In this document: positions 1 to 7,272 of the stretch, piece after piece
How the letters are laid out: each line of letters starts with the position of its first letter
Numbering within the stretch: the first letter of the stretch is position 1
Assembly: GCA_030616465.1 (NCBI GenBank)
Contig: JAUWXH010000050.1
Span: forward strand, 1 to 8,742
DNA: 8,742 nt
Source: Planctomycetota bacterium
Lineage (GTDB): Bacteria; Planctomycetota; Phycisphaerae; UBA1845; Fen-1342
Direction: 5' to 3'
The notes under the pieces: model-generated
Seen by the model: only the letters and a program-made list of their open reading frames with translations
What the model was told of the DNA's origin: nothing
The model's database searches: none
Translations under genes and position numbers: made by a program

Positions 1-138
1 GAGCACGCCCCACACCACCCAGCCGAGTCCTCCCCCGAGTAGGGACACGCCGACACCCAGGCAGGCCCGCGGGGCGCCCGCTCGGGGCGCCCAGCGGGCG
101 CTTGCGCGGGCTGCCGAACTCTTGTGCCGACCGAGCAC
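1..138 (-). CDS. Possible N-terminus of a membrane protein, cut by the left edge
   Basis: This is a tentative reading. A minus-strand frame opens at a GTG at 136-138 and stays open to base 1, giving 46 visible residues. The first 26 residues are rich in Arg, Ala and Ser, with almost no acid. They are followed by about 20 apolar residues (Leu, Gly, Val, Trp) that resemble a first transmembrane helix or signal anchor with a positive-inside flank. The frame lies 84 bp downstream of the cysteine desulfurase gene and on the same strand, so it could be the next gene of a transcription unit. Against it, no Shine-Dalgarno sequence precedes the GTG, and GC-rich non-coding DNA easily yields Gly/Ala/Val frames. 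A 9-bp inverted repeat at 74-101 also lies inside it. No product can be named. Confidence 0.3.
   Translation of the reverse strand, partial: MLGRHKSSAARASARWAPRAGAPRACLGVGVSLLGGGLGWVVWGVL
74..101. terminator. GC-rich hairpin downstream of the cysteine desulfurase gene
   Basis: A perfect 9-bp inverted repeat pairs 74-82 with 93-101 around a 10-nt loop. It lies about 120 bp beyond the nifS stop codon on the minus strand, so it could end that transcript. There is no T-tract on either side, so it is not a classical intrinsic terminator. If the left-edge reading frame is real, the repeat is simply part of its coding sequence. Confidence 0.25.
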
Positions 139-221
139 GCCCGCGCACCGCTCGGATCAAGGAACGCTTCCTGACGGGCGCGGTTCTGTACGACTGTGCG
201 CTCGAATCGCTTGGAATGCGC

Positions 222-1376
222 CTAACGGAAGTTCACGGCGGCGACTCTGTCAACGATCGGCCGCAAAACCTCGAGCAGCCGGTTGATGTCGGCGTCGCTG
301 TTGAACCGGCCGAGTGAGAAGCGGACTTGCCCCTGGGCGACCTGCGGGTCAACGTTCATCGCGTCGAGCACATGCGACGGGTCGAGCGAGCCGCTGCTGC
401 ACGCCGAACCGGTCGAGACGCAGATCCCTGCCTCACTCAACAAGATCAACACGGCCTCCGCCGCCACCCCGGGAAAGCAAACGCAACTGGTGTTCGGCAG
501 ACGCTCGGCTGCGGCACCAAGCACGACAGCGTCCTTGAATCGGCGGGTCAGCTCGGCCTCGAGCCGCTCGCGTAGCGTGGCGATACGCTCGCTCTCGGCC
601 GCCCCCTCCTGCGACAGGATCTCACACGCCTTGCCGAAGCCCACGATTCCGGGCGCGTTGAGCGTTCCGCCGCGCCGCTTCCGCTCCTGCGGGCCGCCGA
701 TGAGCATGGGACGGAACGGAGTTCCGCGCCGGATGTAGAGCGCGCCGACGCCCATCGGCCCGTACATCTTGTGGCTGCTGAGTGACAGCAGATCCACGCC
801 GAGCTCATCGACGTTGATGGGCGTTTTCCCAGCCGCGTTGACGGCGTCGGTGTGCACCAAAACGCCGCGCTCTTTGGCGATACGGCTCACCTCGTTCAGC
901 GGGAAGATCACGCCGGTCTCGTTGTTGGCCAGCATGGCTGAGATCAGGGCGGTATCTTCGCGGATGGTGTTTGCCAGCGCGTTGAGGTCGAGCCGCCCGT
1001 GGCCGTCCACGCCGACCTGCGACACCTCGACGCCTTCGTGCTCGAGCTGCTCGGCCGTTTCGAGAATGGCGTGGTGCTCGACGGCGGTGATGACGATGTG
1101 TCGCTTGCTCGGGCGGGCCGCCAGCACGCCCCGCAGGGCGGCGTTGTCCGCTTCGGTCCCGCCGCTGGTGAACACGATCTCGCTGTCGCGCGCCCCTATC
1201 AGCTCAGCCACGCACCGACGGGCCTCCTCGATCTCGACCGCCACCTGCGCCCCAAAGTGGTGCGCGCTGGAGGGGTTGCCGTAGCGCTCCGAGAACAGCG
1301 GCAGCATGGCCGCGATGACACGCTGGTCAACGCGCGTCGTGGCGTTGTTGTCCAGATAGACGACCGTTTCGCTCAT
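222..1376 (-). CDS. nifS: Cysteine desulfurase, NifS/IscS family (group I)
   Basis: This PLP-dependent enzyme takes sulfur from L-cysteine, giving alanine and an enzyme persulfide. In the family the sulfur goes to Fe-S cluster scaffolds, tRNA thiolation or other acceptors. The 384-residue protein opens with the usual YLDNNATT (7-14). It has the PLP lysine K203 in SSHKMYGP, the histidine pair after VE at 101-102, and D177 in HTDAVNAAGK. The persulfide cysteine C326 sits in the SACSSGSLDPSHVL loop, whose form marks group I. The ATG at 1376 is chosen because family homology begins at once; an in-frame GTG at 1472 would add 32 low-complexity residues. The Shine-Dalgarno sequence is weak. One oddity is Asn180, where family members usually carry the Gln that contacts the PLP ring. 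No iscU, iscA or mnmA lies in the window, so the sulfur acceptor is unknown; nifS versus iscS naming is arbitrary here. Confidence 0.95.
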   Translation of the reverse strand: MSETVVYLDNNATTRVDQRVIAAMLPLFSERYGNPSSAHHFGAQVAVEIEEARRCVAELIGARDSEIVFTSGGTEADNAALRGVLAARPSKRHIVITAVEHHAILETAEQLEHEGVEVSQVGVDGHGRLDLNALANTIREDTALISAMLANNETGVIFPLNEVSRIAKERGVLVHTDAVNAAGKTPINVDELGVDLLSLSSHKMYGPMGVGALYIRRGTPFRPMLIGGPQERKRRGGTLNAPGIVGFGKACEILSQEGAAESERIATLRERLEAELTRRFKDAVVLGAAAERLPNTSCVCFPGVAAEAVLILLSEAGICVSTGSACSSGSLDPSHVLDAMNVDPQVAQGQVRFSLGRFNSDADINRLLEVLRPIVDRVAAVNFR

Positions 1377-1510
1377 TCGCTCAGTGTGCTCGGATCGCGG
1401 TCCCGGTTTCCGGCGAGTTCTTCCTTCAGCCGCAGAGTTTGCCCGTCCCGGCGTGTGCCGCCCGAACCCCACGGCTTGAATGTCGGGAATCCCACTGGCA
1501 TTTAAGCGTT

Positions 1511-1538
1511 ATTCTAGCAGGGCCCGGCCGTACGACAA
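1511..1538 (-). promoter_or_regulatory. Candidate sigma-70-type promoter for nifS
   Basis: On the minus strand a -35-like TTGTCG (1533-1538) and a -10-like TAGAAT (1511-1516, one mismatch to TATAAT) are separated by 16 bp. The -10 lies in the most AT-rich stretch of the nifS upstream region. Transcription would begin near 1504, leaving a leader of roughly 130 nt. The match was made by eye and is unproven; planctomycete promoters are not well defined. Confidence 0.35.
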
Positions 1539-1574
1539 TGCGCGAACCGGAGGTGCTGCCACTCTGTGTGTAAC

Positions 1575-1590
1575 GCGGGGCTGGACCCGC
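1575..1590 (-). terminator. Weak hairpin after the second PEP-CTERM gene
   Basis: A 5-bp stem (1575-1579 with 1586-1590) with a 6-nt loop lies about 20 bp past the stop codon of the 1609-2184 gene. It sits between that gene and the candidate nifS promoter. The stem is short and no T-run follows, so its role as a terminator is only a suggestion from position. Confidence 0.2.
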
Positions 1591-1608
1591 CGGAAGGTGC
1601 CAAGCGCG

Positions 1609-2184
1609 TTAACGCCGGCGCAGCGCACCCAGCCCGATCAAGGCGACCGTGAGCAGCGTGCCGGGCTCGGGCAGCAGCTTCTGCTCGACCAGCAGCACGC
1701 TGGCCAAGTCGAAGTCAGCCGTGTCTAACGCGCTGAGGAAGAACGTTTTTTTGACTTTGACATGAGTGGAGGTGCGCTCGAACAGCAGGTCAGCCGTATA
1801 CGGCAGGTCCGAGTTCTTGTCGAGCAGCGCGTTGTGCGTTGCGATAATGCCGGGAGTAACGTGGTCCTCGACGACTTCGTTGAAGAAGATGATTCCCGAG
1901 CCACTGAGCGCACCCAGGATACTCAGCGTGTCCCGGTCCAGCGGAAGGTCGCTCTGGGCTTCGAAGGTGATGATAATGTTCCCGAAGCGTCGCGGCGGGT
2001 CTGGTGGGTCTCCCACGACCGCATCGGGAAACGAGAAGTCAATATCCGAGAATCCCGTCGAGTAGCTCGCCCCGTCAACGAGCGTCCCCTCAATCATCAC
2101 GTTGGAGAAAATGACCTCGGCCTGGCCGCCACACGCCAACACCAACGCCATCACGGCACAAGAAATGTACCTAGTCAGCCGCAT
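1609..2184 (-). CDS. PEP-CTERM sorting-domain exported protein, paralog 1
   Basis: This is a 191-residue exported protein of unknown function. Residues 1-22 form a signal peptide: MRLTR, then an apolar core, with likely cleavage after GGQA. The C-terminus is a complete PEP-CTERM tail: PEP at 172-174, about 14 apolar residues, then Arg189-191. In known systems an exosortase recognises this tail and the protein is processed for delivery to the cell surface or matrix. The middle (24-170) is acidic and looks beta-rich, and I do not recognise the domain. It shares GASYxTG, DIDF, PDAxVGDPxDP, LGALxGSG and RTSTHVxVxK with the neighbour at 2605-3189, at about half of aligned positions. The ATG at 2184 is preferred because a GGAG-containing purine run precedes it and the signal peptide starts there. 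A longer frame to 2244 adds 20 Arg-rich residues. No exosortase gene lies in the window. Confidence 0.85.
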   Translation of the reverse strand: MRLTRYISCAVMALVLACGGQAEVIFSNVMIEGTLVDGASYSTGFSDIDFSFPDAVVGDPPDPPRRFGNIIITFEAQSDLPLDRDTLSILGALSGSGIIFFNEVVEDHVTPGIIATHNALLDKNSDLPYTADLLFERTSTHVKVKKTFFLSALDTADFDLASVLLVEQKLLPEPGTLLTVALIGLGALRRR

Positions 2185-2379
2185 GGGTTCTCTCTCTCTC
2201 CGTTGGGGCCCAGTTGCCCCGCGCCGGAATGCGCCCCTGGGCACACCCTGCCCTCCGACCCCTGGTCGGGTTGGTCTCTTGCCTGGAACGGCCTACAGAC
2301 CACCGAAAAGACGCTTGGAGCCCTCGACCACGGTGCGCTACACGCCACACCCACTATCGGTCCACTGACCGGCTACATC

Positions 2380-2409
2380 TTTCTATGCACCCAGCTTTGT
2401 GGAAGTCAA
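2380..2409 (-). promoter_or_regulatory. Candidate promoter for PEP-CTERM paralog 1
   Basis: On the minus strand TTGACT (2404-2409, one mismatch to the -35 consensus) and TAGAAA (2380-2385, four of six matches to the -10 consensus) are 18 bp apart. A T-rich run lies just upstream of the -35. The predicted start near 2373 would leave a leader of about 190 nt containing the small inverted repeats at 2205-2269. Identified by eye only. Confidence 0.35.
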
Positions 2410-2519
2410 AAAACGGTCCGAGAATCCGTCGCGTTTCGGCCGGGAATCCATGGTCCGGGGTCGCGGGTGGGAGCACGATCTTACGAGCACTGGGGCGACC
2501 GGCAACTCTGCCAGGATCA

Positions 2520-2542
2520 GCGCGGCATCCCCCATGCCGCGC
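2520..2542 (-). terminator. Perfect 9-bp hairpin downstream of PEP-CTERM paralog 2
   Basis: GCGCGGCAT (2520-2528) pairs perfectly with ATGCCGCGC (2534-2542) across a 5-nt C-only loop (G-only on the minus strand). It lies about 60 bp past the stop of the gene at 2605-3189. No T-tract follows on the minus strand. It could act as a GC-rich terminator, an RNA-stabilising 3' structure or a repeat element; position favours an mRNA 3'-end role. Confidence 0.45.
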
Positions 2543-2556
2543 GCGAAAACCGGCGC

Positions 2557-2573
2557 GACGATCGCTCATCGTC
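2557..2573 (-). other. Perfect 6-bp hairpin between two stronger hairpins
   Basis: GACGAT (2557-2562) pairs with ATCGTC (2568-2573) around a 5-nt loop. On its own this would be unremarkable, but it is the middle one of three perfect hairpins in 85 bp. Confidence 0.35.
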
Positions 2574-2589
2574 TGTTGAAGGGGATAAT

Positions 2590-2604
2590 CCCGCGAAGCG
2601 CGGG
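2590..2604 (-). terminator. Hairpin abutting the stop codon of PEP-CTERM paralog 2
   Basis: CCCGCG (2590-2595) pairs with CGCGGG (2599-2604) with a 3-nt loop. On the minus strand the stem begins at the base right after the TAG at 2605-2607 and is followed by ATTATCCCC, a short AT-rich stretch. It is the best terminator candidate of the group, though it lacks a true U-run. Confidence 0.4.
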
Positions 2605-3189
2605 CTACCTGCGACGGCCCAGCAGCAAGGTCGGCAGCATCAGCACCAGCCCGGAGGTGGGCTCGGGAACCTCGTGATGCACCTGCTCGATCAGGTTGAC
2701 GTTGGCCAGGTCGAATTCCCCCGTATCGAAGGCCTCCAGCGTCAGCGCTTTCTCCACGCGGACATGGGTACTGGTCCGATCGAAGCCCAAGGCGACCACG
2801 TGCGGCAACTGCGAGTTCTCATCGAGCACAACGCTGTACGACGCGATCACGCCCGGGTTGATTAGATCTTCGACCGTCTCGGTCAGCGAGATCGTCCCTG
2901 AGCCGGCGAGCGCTCCCAGCAGCTCCAGGGTCAACTGGTCCTGCGTCAGCGGATCGAAGCTTTCGGCCTCGTAGCTGATGACCAGGTCTCCCTCGCGCCG
3001 AGGATCGGTCGGGTCCCCCACGATCGCATCCGGAAGGATGAAATCGATGTCGTTGGCCCCGGTCTCATAGGACGCTCCGGTGGCGAGCGATCCGCTGATG
3101 CTGACGTTGGAGAAGATGATATCGCCGTGCGCGCCGCTTACCGCGCCGGCGAAAGCCGTGAGCAATAATGCACAAAGCGGGAGCCGCAT
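2605..3189 (-). CDS. PEP-CTERM sorting-domain exported protein, paralog 2
   Basis: This is a 194-residue exported protein of unknown function, paralogous to the product of 1609-2184. It has a short signal peptide (MRLPL, then an apolar stretch to about residue 20). A mature acidic region rich in Asp, Ser and Thr follows (22-172). The C-terminus is a PEP-CTERM tail: PEP at 175-177, about 14 apolar residues, Arg192-194. Conserved blocks shared with the paralog include IFSNV (25-29), GASY (38-41), DIDF (47-50), LGALAGSG, VEDxxxPG and RTSTHVRVEK. The ATG at 3189 is well supported: AGGAGGATTAGGAGT precedes it directly, giving a strong Shine-Dalgarno sequence, and the signal peptide begins there. 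The frame stays open upstream as far as 4074, but that stretch lies opposite the release-factor gene and is not coding. The spacing and orientation suggest an old tandem duplication; the function may be surface or extracellular matrix, by analogy only. Confidence 0.86.
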   Translation of the reverse strand: MRLPLCALLLTAFAGAVSGAHGDIIFSNVSISGSLATGASYETGANDIDFILPDAIVGDPTDPRREGDLVISYEAESFDPLTQDQLTLELLGALAGSGTISLTETVEDLINPGVIASYSVVLDENSQLPHVVALGFDRTSTHVRVEKALTLEAFDTGEFDLANVNLIEQVHHEVPEPTSGLVLMLPTLLLGRRR

Positions 3190-3237
3190 ACTCCTAATCC
3201 TCCTGCTCGGCCAGGGAAAAACATTACTGAAGTCAAT

Positions 3238-3259
3238 CCGAAGGGGCCCGATCCTTCGG
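3238..3259 (-). promoter_or_regulatory. Leader hairpin upstream of PEP-CTERM paralog 2
   Basis: A perfect 7-bp inverted repeat pairs 3238-3244 (CCGAAGG) with 3253-3259 (CCTTCGG) around an 8-nt loop. If transcription begins near 3263, as the candidate promoter predicts, the hairpin forms the first bases of the mRNA, about 50 nt before the ribosome binding site. Such 5'-terminal stems can protect mRNA from decay. It could equally be an operator dyad. Confidence 0.35.
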
Positions 3260-3269
3260 CGACCGTACA

Positions 3270-3298
3270 ATGCTACCGCGAGCGCCGACAGATTGCAA
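3270..3298 (-). promoter_or_regulatory. Candidate promoter for PEP-CTERM paralog 2
   Basis: On the minus strand TTGCAA (3293-3298) and TAGCAT (3270-3275), each matching four of six consensus bases, are separated by the ideal 17 bp. The predicted start is close to 3263, about 75 nt before the ATG. An alternative TTGACT at 3231-3236 lacks a usable -10. Confidence 0.35.
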
Positions 3299-3562
3299 TC
3301 CAAACTGAGCAGGTCCGTGCAAGTTTCCGCGGGGCGGCTGGGAAAAACCGCTCGTCGAGGCGGCCACGCTATTGGGCGCTGGTGGGGAAAGGAGCGGTGT
3401 TTGATCGAAGTGGCGTGTCCGGGTGGGCGTGGGCGTCCGCGCGTCCGATAACCCAAGCAAGCCCCCCATCGTGCAACCAGCCCCGCGTACAATCCCCTCG
3501 GAGCCTGTGCCGGGCACCCGGCCATCAACCGACAATGTGAGCAGCGACCAGGTGCGAACACC

Positions 3563-4111
3563 ATGGCCAGCCGAAACCGCAAGACCGACGAACGCCCCAC
3601 TGACGCCGAGCTCCGCGCCCGACTCGACTTCAACGACGCCCAACTCCTGGCCGAATGTGCCGTCCACACGTATCGGGCTCGGGGCCCCGGGGGACAGCAC
3701 CGCAACAAGACCTCCTCCGCCGTCCGCCTCCACCACACGCCCAGCCAACTCATCGTCACCGCAACCGAGAGCCGCTCGCAGCACCAGAACAAGGCCCGCG
3801 CATTGGGCCGCTTGCGCGAGGCGATCGCGCTTTCGGCCCGTGAGCCGCTGCCGGCGGAGATCAACTGGCCGCAGAACGTCCAGATCGTCAACAAGCAGCT
3901 CCACGTGAACCGCAAGAACCCCGGCATCCACCATGTGCTTGCGCTGGTGCTCGACGGGTTGGCCGCCAACGGCGGAAAACTGCGCGACGCGGCCGCGTGC
4001 CTCGGCCTCACCTCCTCGAGCTTGTCCCGCTTCCTGGGCGAGCATCCCAAGGCCTGGGCCGAGGCTAACCGCATTCGGCGTCAGGCCGGCCTGCCGCCCC
4101 TGCGATCGTAG
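3563..4111 (+). CDS. GGQ-domain peptide chain release factor-like protein
   Basis: This 182-residue protein is built around the catalytic domain of class I release factors. The GGQ motif at 43-45 lies in ARGPGGQHRNKTSSAVRLHH. After a short strand region comes ESRSQHQNKARAL (69-81), which closely resembles the RF1/RF2 segment rather than the longer insert seen in ArfB. The codon-reading domain of RF1/RF2 is absent, so it would hydrolyse peptidyl-tRNA without stop-codon recognition, as in stalled-ribosome rescue; that role is inferred. The C-terminal part (about 122-182) does not look like the Lys/Arg tail of ArfB. GGKLRDAAACLGLTSSSLSRFL resembles a helix-turn-helix, followed by a conserved-looking VNxxR-type ending (EANRIRRQAGLPPL). 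The ATG at 3563 starts just ahead of family-like sequence, with only a weak AGG upstream. It lies divergent from PEP-CTERM paralog 2 and 62 bp ahead of the antiporter gene. Confidence 0.9.
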   Translation: MASRNRKTDERPTDAELRARLDFNDAQLLAECAVHTYRARGPGGQHRNKTSSAVRLHHTPSQLIVTATESRSQHQNKARALGRLREAIALSAREPLPAEINWPQNVQIVNKQLHVNRKNPGIHHVLALVLDGLAANGGKLRDAAACLGLTSSSLSRFLGEHPKAWAEANRIRRQAGLPPLRS

Positions 4112-4135
4112 CGCACTTCGGCCCACGTGGTTGCG

Positions 4136-4164
4136 TTGACGCGTTTCTGCCCTGCCGATACCGT
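4136..4164 (+). promoter_or_regulatory. Candidate promoter close to the antiporter start
   Basis: TTGACG (4136-4141, five of six -35 matches) is followed after 17 bp by TACCGT (4159-4164, only three of six -10 matches). Initiation would fall at about 4171-4174, on or next to the ATG, implying a leaderless mRNA. That fits the missing Shine-Dalgarno sequence. The weak -10 keeps confidence low, and read-through from the release-factor gene is an alternative. Confidence 0.25.
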
Positions 4165-4173
4165 GCCCCGGTC

Positions 4174-6066
<1,893 letters not shown>

Positions 6067-6067
6067 G

Positions 6068-6119
6068 GAGCCGCAGGCCTCAGCCTGCGCGGCTCCGCGC
6101 GGGCTAAAGCCCGCGGCTC
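6068..6119. repeat. Two-hairpin REP-like palindromic element between convergent genes
   Basis: Hairpin 1 pairs GAGCCGC (6068-6074) with GCGGCTC (6089-6095), and AGGC (6075-6078) with GCCT (6083-6086), leaving a 2-nt bulge and a 4-nt loop. Hairpin 2 pairs CGCGGGCT (6098-6105) with AGCCCGCG (6108-6115). The outer GAGCCGC word recurs inverted at 6113-6119, so the whole unit is also flanked by an inverted repeat. The layout resembles bacterial REP/BIME elements. Its place between the stop codons of nhaC and the DAHP synthase gene lets it act as a bidirectional terminator or 3' stabiliser. Copy number elsewhere cannot be seen from one window. Confidence 0.6.
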
Positions 6120-6157
6120 TTCTATTCGGAAGCGCACGAGGATTCATGCGGTCAATA

Positions 6158-7171
6158 TCAGCGCAGCTCAACGTCCAGCGCGGCGGCGACGGACTTCATC
6201 TTTGCGTGTAGTTCGACGAACTCGTCGAAATCGAGCGCTTGCGCGCCGTCTGACAGCGCCTGGCTCGGGTTCCGGTGCAGCTCGATCAGCAACCCATCGG
6301 CGCCTGCCGCCAAGGCCGCCAGCGCCATTGACGGCACGTACCGGGCGTCGCCCGTGGCGTGGCTCGGGTCTACTACCACTGGCAAGTGCGTCAGGTGCTT
6401 GAGCACCGGCACAATCGCCAGGTCCAGCACGTACCGCGTATAGTCGCCGAACGACCGCACGCCGCGCTCGCACAGAATGACCTGCTGGTTACCGTCGCTC
6501 ATCAGGTACTCGGCCGCCATGAGCCATTCTTCCACCGTGGCGGCTATCCCACGCTTCAGCAATACCGGCTTGCGGGTTTGCGCGATACGCCGCAACAGCG
6601 GGTAGTTCTGCATACTGCGCGACCCGACCTGGATGATGTCGGCGACCTCCTCGACGCGGGCGACGTTTTCGACGTCCAGCGCTTCGGTGACGATTCCGAT
6701 GCCCGTTTCCTCACGAGCCTTGGCGAGGCACGCGAGACCTTCCGAGCCCAGCCCCTGAAAGCTGTAGGGGCTGGTGCGTGGCTTGTACGCCCCGCCGCGC
6801 AGCAGTCTCACGCCGCGCTCCGTCAGAAACCGGGCGGTTTCGAGGATCGTTCGCGCGCTCTCGACGGCGCAGGGGCCGGCGATCAGCGTGAACCCGCCGC
6901 CGATGTGCGTGGACGCGACCGGGAAGGAGCTGCGCCCGGGTCGTGCCGCGCGGGCGACCCGCTTGTAAGGGCCGGTCACGCGGACGACCTGCTCGACACC
7001 CGGCAGGCGCAAGAGCCGACTGCGGTCGATCGGCCCTTTGTTGCCGGTCACCCCGATCGCCGTGCACGTCTGCCCGGGGATAACCTGCGGCACAAAGCCC
7101 AGTTCGCAAATCCGTTGAGCGACGCCTTCGATCTGCGCCGCGGTCGCCTGCGCATTCATGACGACGAGCAT
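6158..7171 (-). CDS. aroF: 3-deoxy-7-phosphoheptulonate (DAHP) synthase, type I-beta
   Basis: This enzyme condenses phosphoenolpyruvate with erythrose 4-phosphate to DAHP, the first step of the shikimate pathway in the cytoplasm. The 337-residue protein matches the length and order of the Thermotoga-type enzyme. A small N-terminal ferredoxin/ACT-like domain (about 1-68, starting MLVVMN) mediates feedback control by aromatic amino acids in that family. A TIM barrel follows. The metal ligands are all found: C101 in AGPCAVES, H271 in DPSHATG, E297 in IELH and D308 in SDGAQ. Substrate-binding blocks GGAYKPRTSPYSFQG (126-140), LLKRG (204-208) and LCERG (233-237) are also intact. The ATG at 7171 is chosen because AGGAG lies 8 bases ahead of it and homology starts there; a GTG at 7204 would add 11 residues without a ribosome binding site. 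It stands without other aromatic-pathway genes, convergent with nhaC. Confidence 0.95.
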   Translation of the reverse strand: MLVVMNAQATAAQIEGVAQRICELGFVPQVIPGQTCTAIGVTGNKGPIDRSRLLRLPGVEQVVRVTGPYKRVARAARPGRSSFPVASTHIGGGFTLIAGPCAVESARTILETARFLTERGVRLLRGGAYKPRTSPYSFQGLGSEGLACLAKAREETGIGIVTEALDVENVARVEEVADIIQVGSRSMQNYPLLRRIAQTRKPVLLKRGIAATVEEWLMAAEYLMSDGNQQVILCERGVRSFGDYTRYVLDLAIVPVLKHLTHLPVVVDPSHATGDARYVPSMALAALAAGADGLLIELHRNPSQALSDGAQALDFDEFVELHAKMKSVAAALDVELR

Positions 7172-7272
7172 AGCCCGCTCCTGGAGCCCGATCGGCGACG
7201 CCACGCCGCGCCCGGAACGTACTCCATCCTCACGCGCTATCCGTCGGGCTGCAAGGCTTAGGGCGTGATCTG

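Larger units (their letters stand above)
2185..2604. other. 420-bp non-coding interval between the two PEP-CTERM genes
   Basis: I see no credible gene here. The interval holds three perfect hairpins next to the stop codon of the upstream paralog (2520-2604) and a candidate promoter for the downstream paralog (2380-2409). Two smaller inverted repeats lie in the inferred leader of the downstream paralog: a 6-bp stem at 2255-2269 and a 5-bp stem at 2205-2220. An open minus-strand frame at 2354-2569 encodes an Arg/Cys-rich peptide without a ribosome binding site or family features, so it is not called. Confidence 0.6.
3190..3562. other. 373-bp divergent intergenic region
   Basis: This region separates the start of PEP-CTERM paralog 2 (minus) from the start of the GGQ release-factor-like gene (plus), so it must carry promoters for both directions. 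For the minus strand there is a candidate promoter (3270-3298) and a leader hairpin (3238-3259). For the plus strand the only plausible -10 is TACAAT at 3488-3493, without a convincing -35. I see no small gene with a ribosome binding site and no repeats. Confidence 0.55.

Noticed and set aside
102..317. Plus-strand open frame overlapping the 3' end of nifS
   Set aside because: It overlaps a certain gene on the other strand, has no ribosome binding site, and its sequence is explained by codon bias of nifS read in antisense.
1377..1472. 32-residue N-terminal extension of the cysteine desulfurase from a GTG
   Set aside because: The residues are Arg/Gly-rich with no family match; the ATG at 1376 starts right at the conserved region, and the candidate promoter fits either choice.
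2131..2133. Lipobox-like VLAC in the signal peptide of PEP-CTERM paralog 1 (Cys18)
   Set aside because: Leu at the -2 position is atypical, the paralog has no such cysteine, and the C-terminal sorting tail already gives a surface route. Ordinary cleavage after GGQA is more likely.
2354..2569. 71-codon minus-strand open frame between the PEP-CTERM genes
   Set aside because: It is Arg/Cys-rich, has no ribosome binding site, overlaps the hairpins and the candidate promoter, and shows no family features.
1762..2865. Long plus-strand open frame of 367 codons spanning both PEP-CTERM genes and the gap between them
   Set aside because: It runs antisense to two genes with signal peptides, ribosome binding sites and sorting tails. 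It shows no domain or signal and changes character across the non-coding gap.
2402..3236. Shared 8-mer TTGACTTC upstream of both PEP-CTERM genes (2402-2409 and 3229-3236, minus strand) as a common operator
   Set aside because: A shared 8-mer between two regions of about 400 bp is expected by chance, and its position relative to the start codons differs by about 180 bp.
2185..3562. Sigma-54 promoter for the PEP-CTERM genes, as known for some PEP-CTERM genes in other bacteria
   Set aside because: I searched both upstream regions by eye for TGGCAC-N5-TTGC patterns and found none.
3190..4074. Upstream in-frame extension of PEP-CTERM paralog 2 that would give a protein of 489 residues
   Set aside because: The signal peptide and strong Shine-Dalgarno sequence are at 3189, and the extension lies antisense to the GGQ gene with shadow composition.
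7172..7204. GTG start adding 11 residues to DAHP synthase
   Set aside because: AGGAG lies at proper spacing before the ATG at 7171, and the family begins with an MLVVM-like strand.
7172..7272. Promoter in the gap between the FG-GAP gene and aroF
   Set aside because: Only a TTGCAG without a proper -10 was seen, so no site is called; co-transcription with the FG-GAP gene remains possible.
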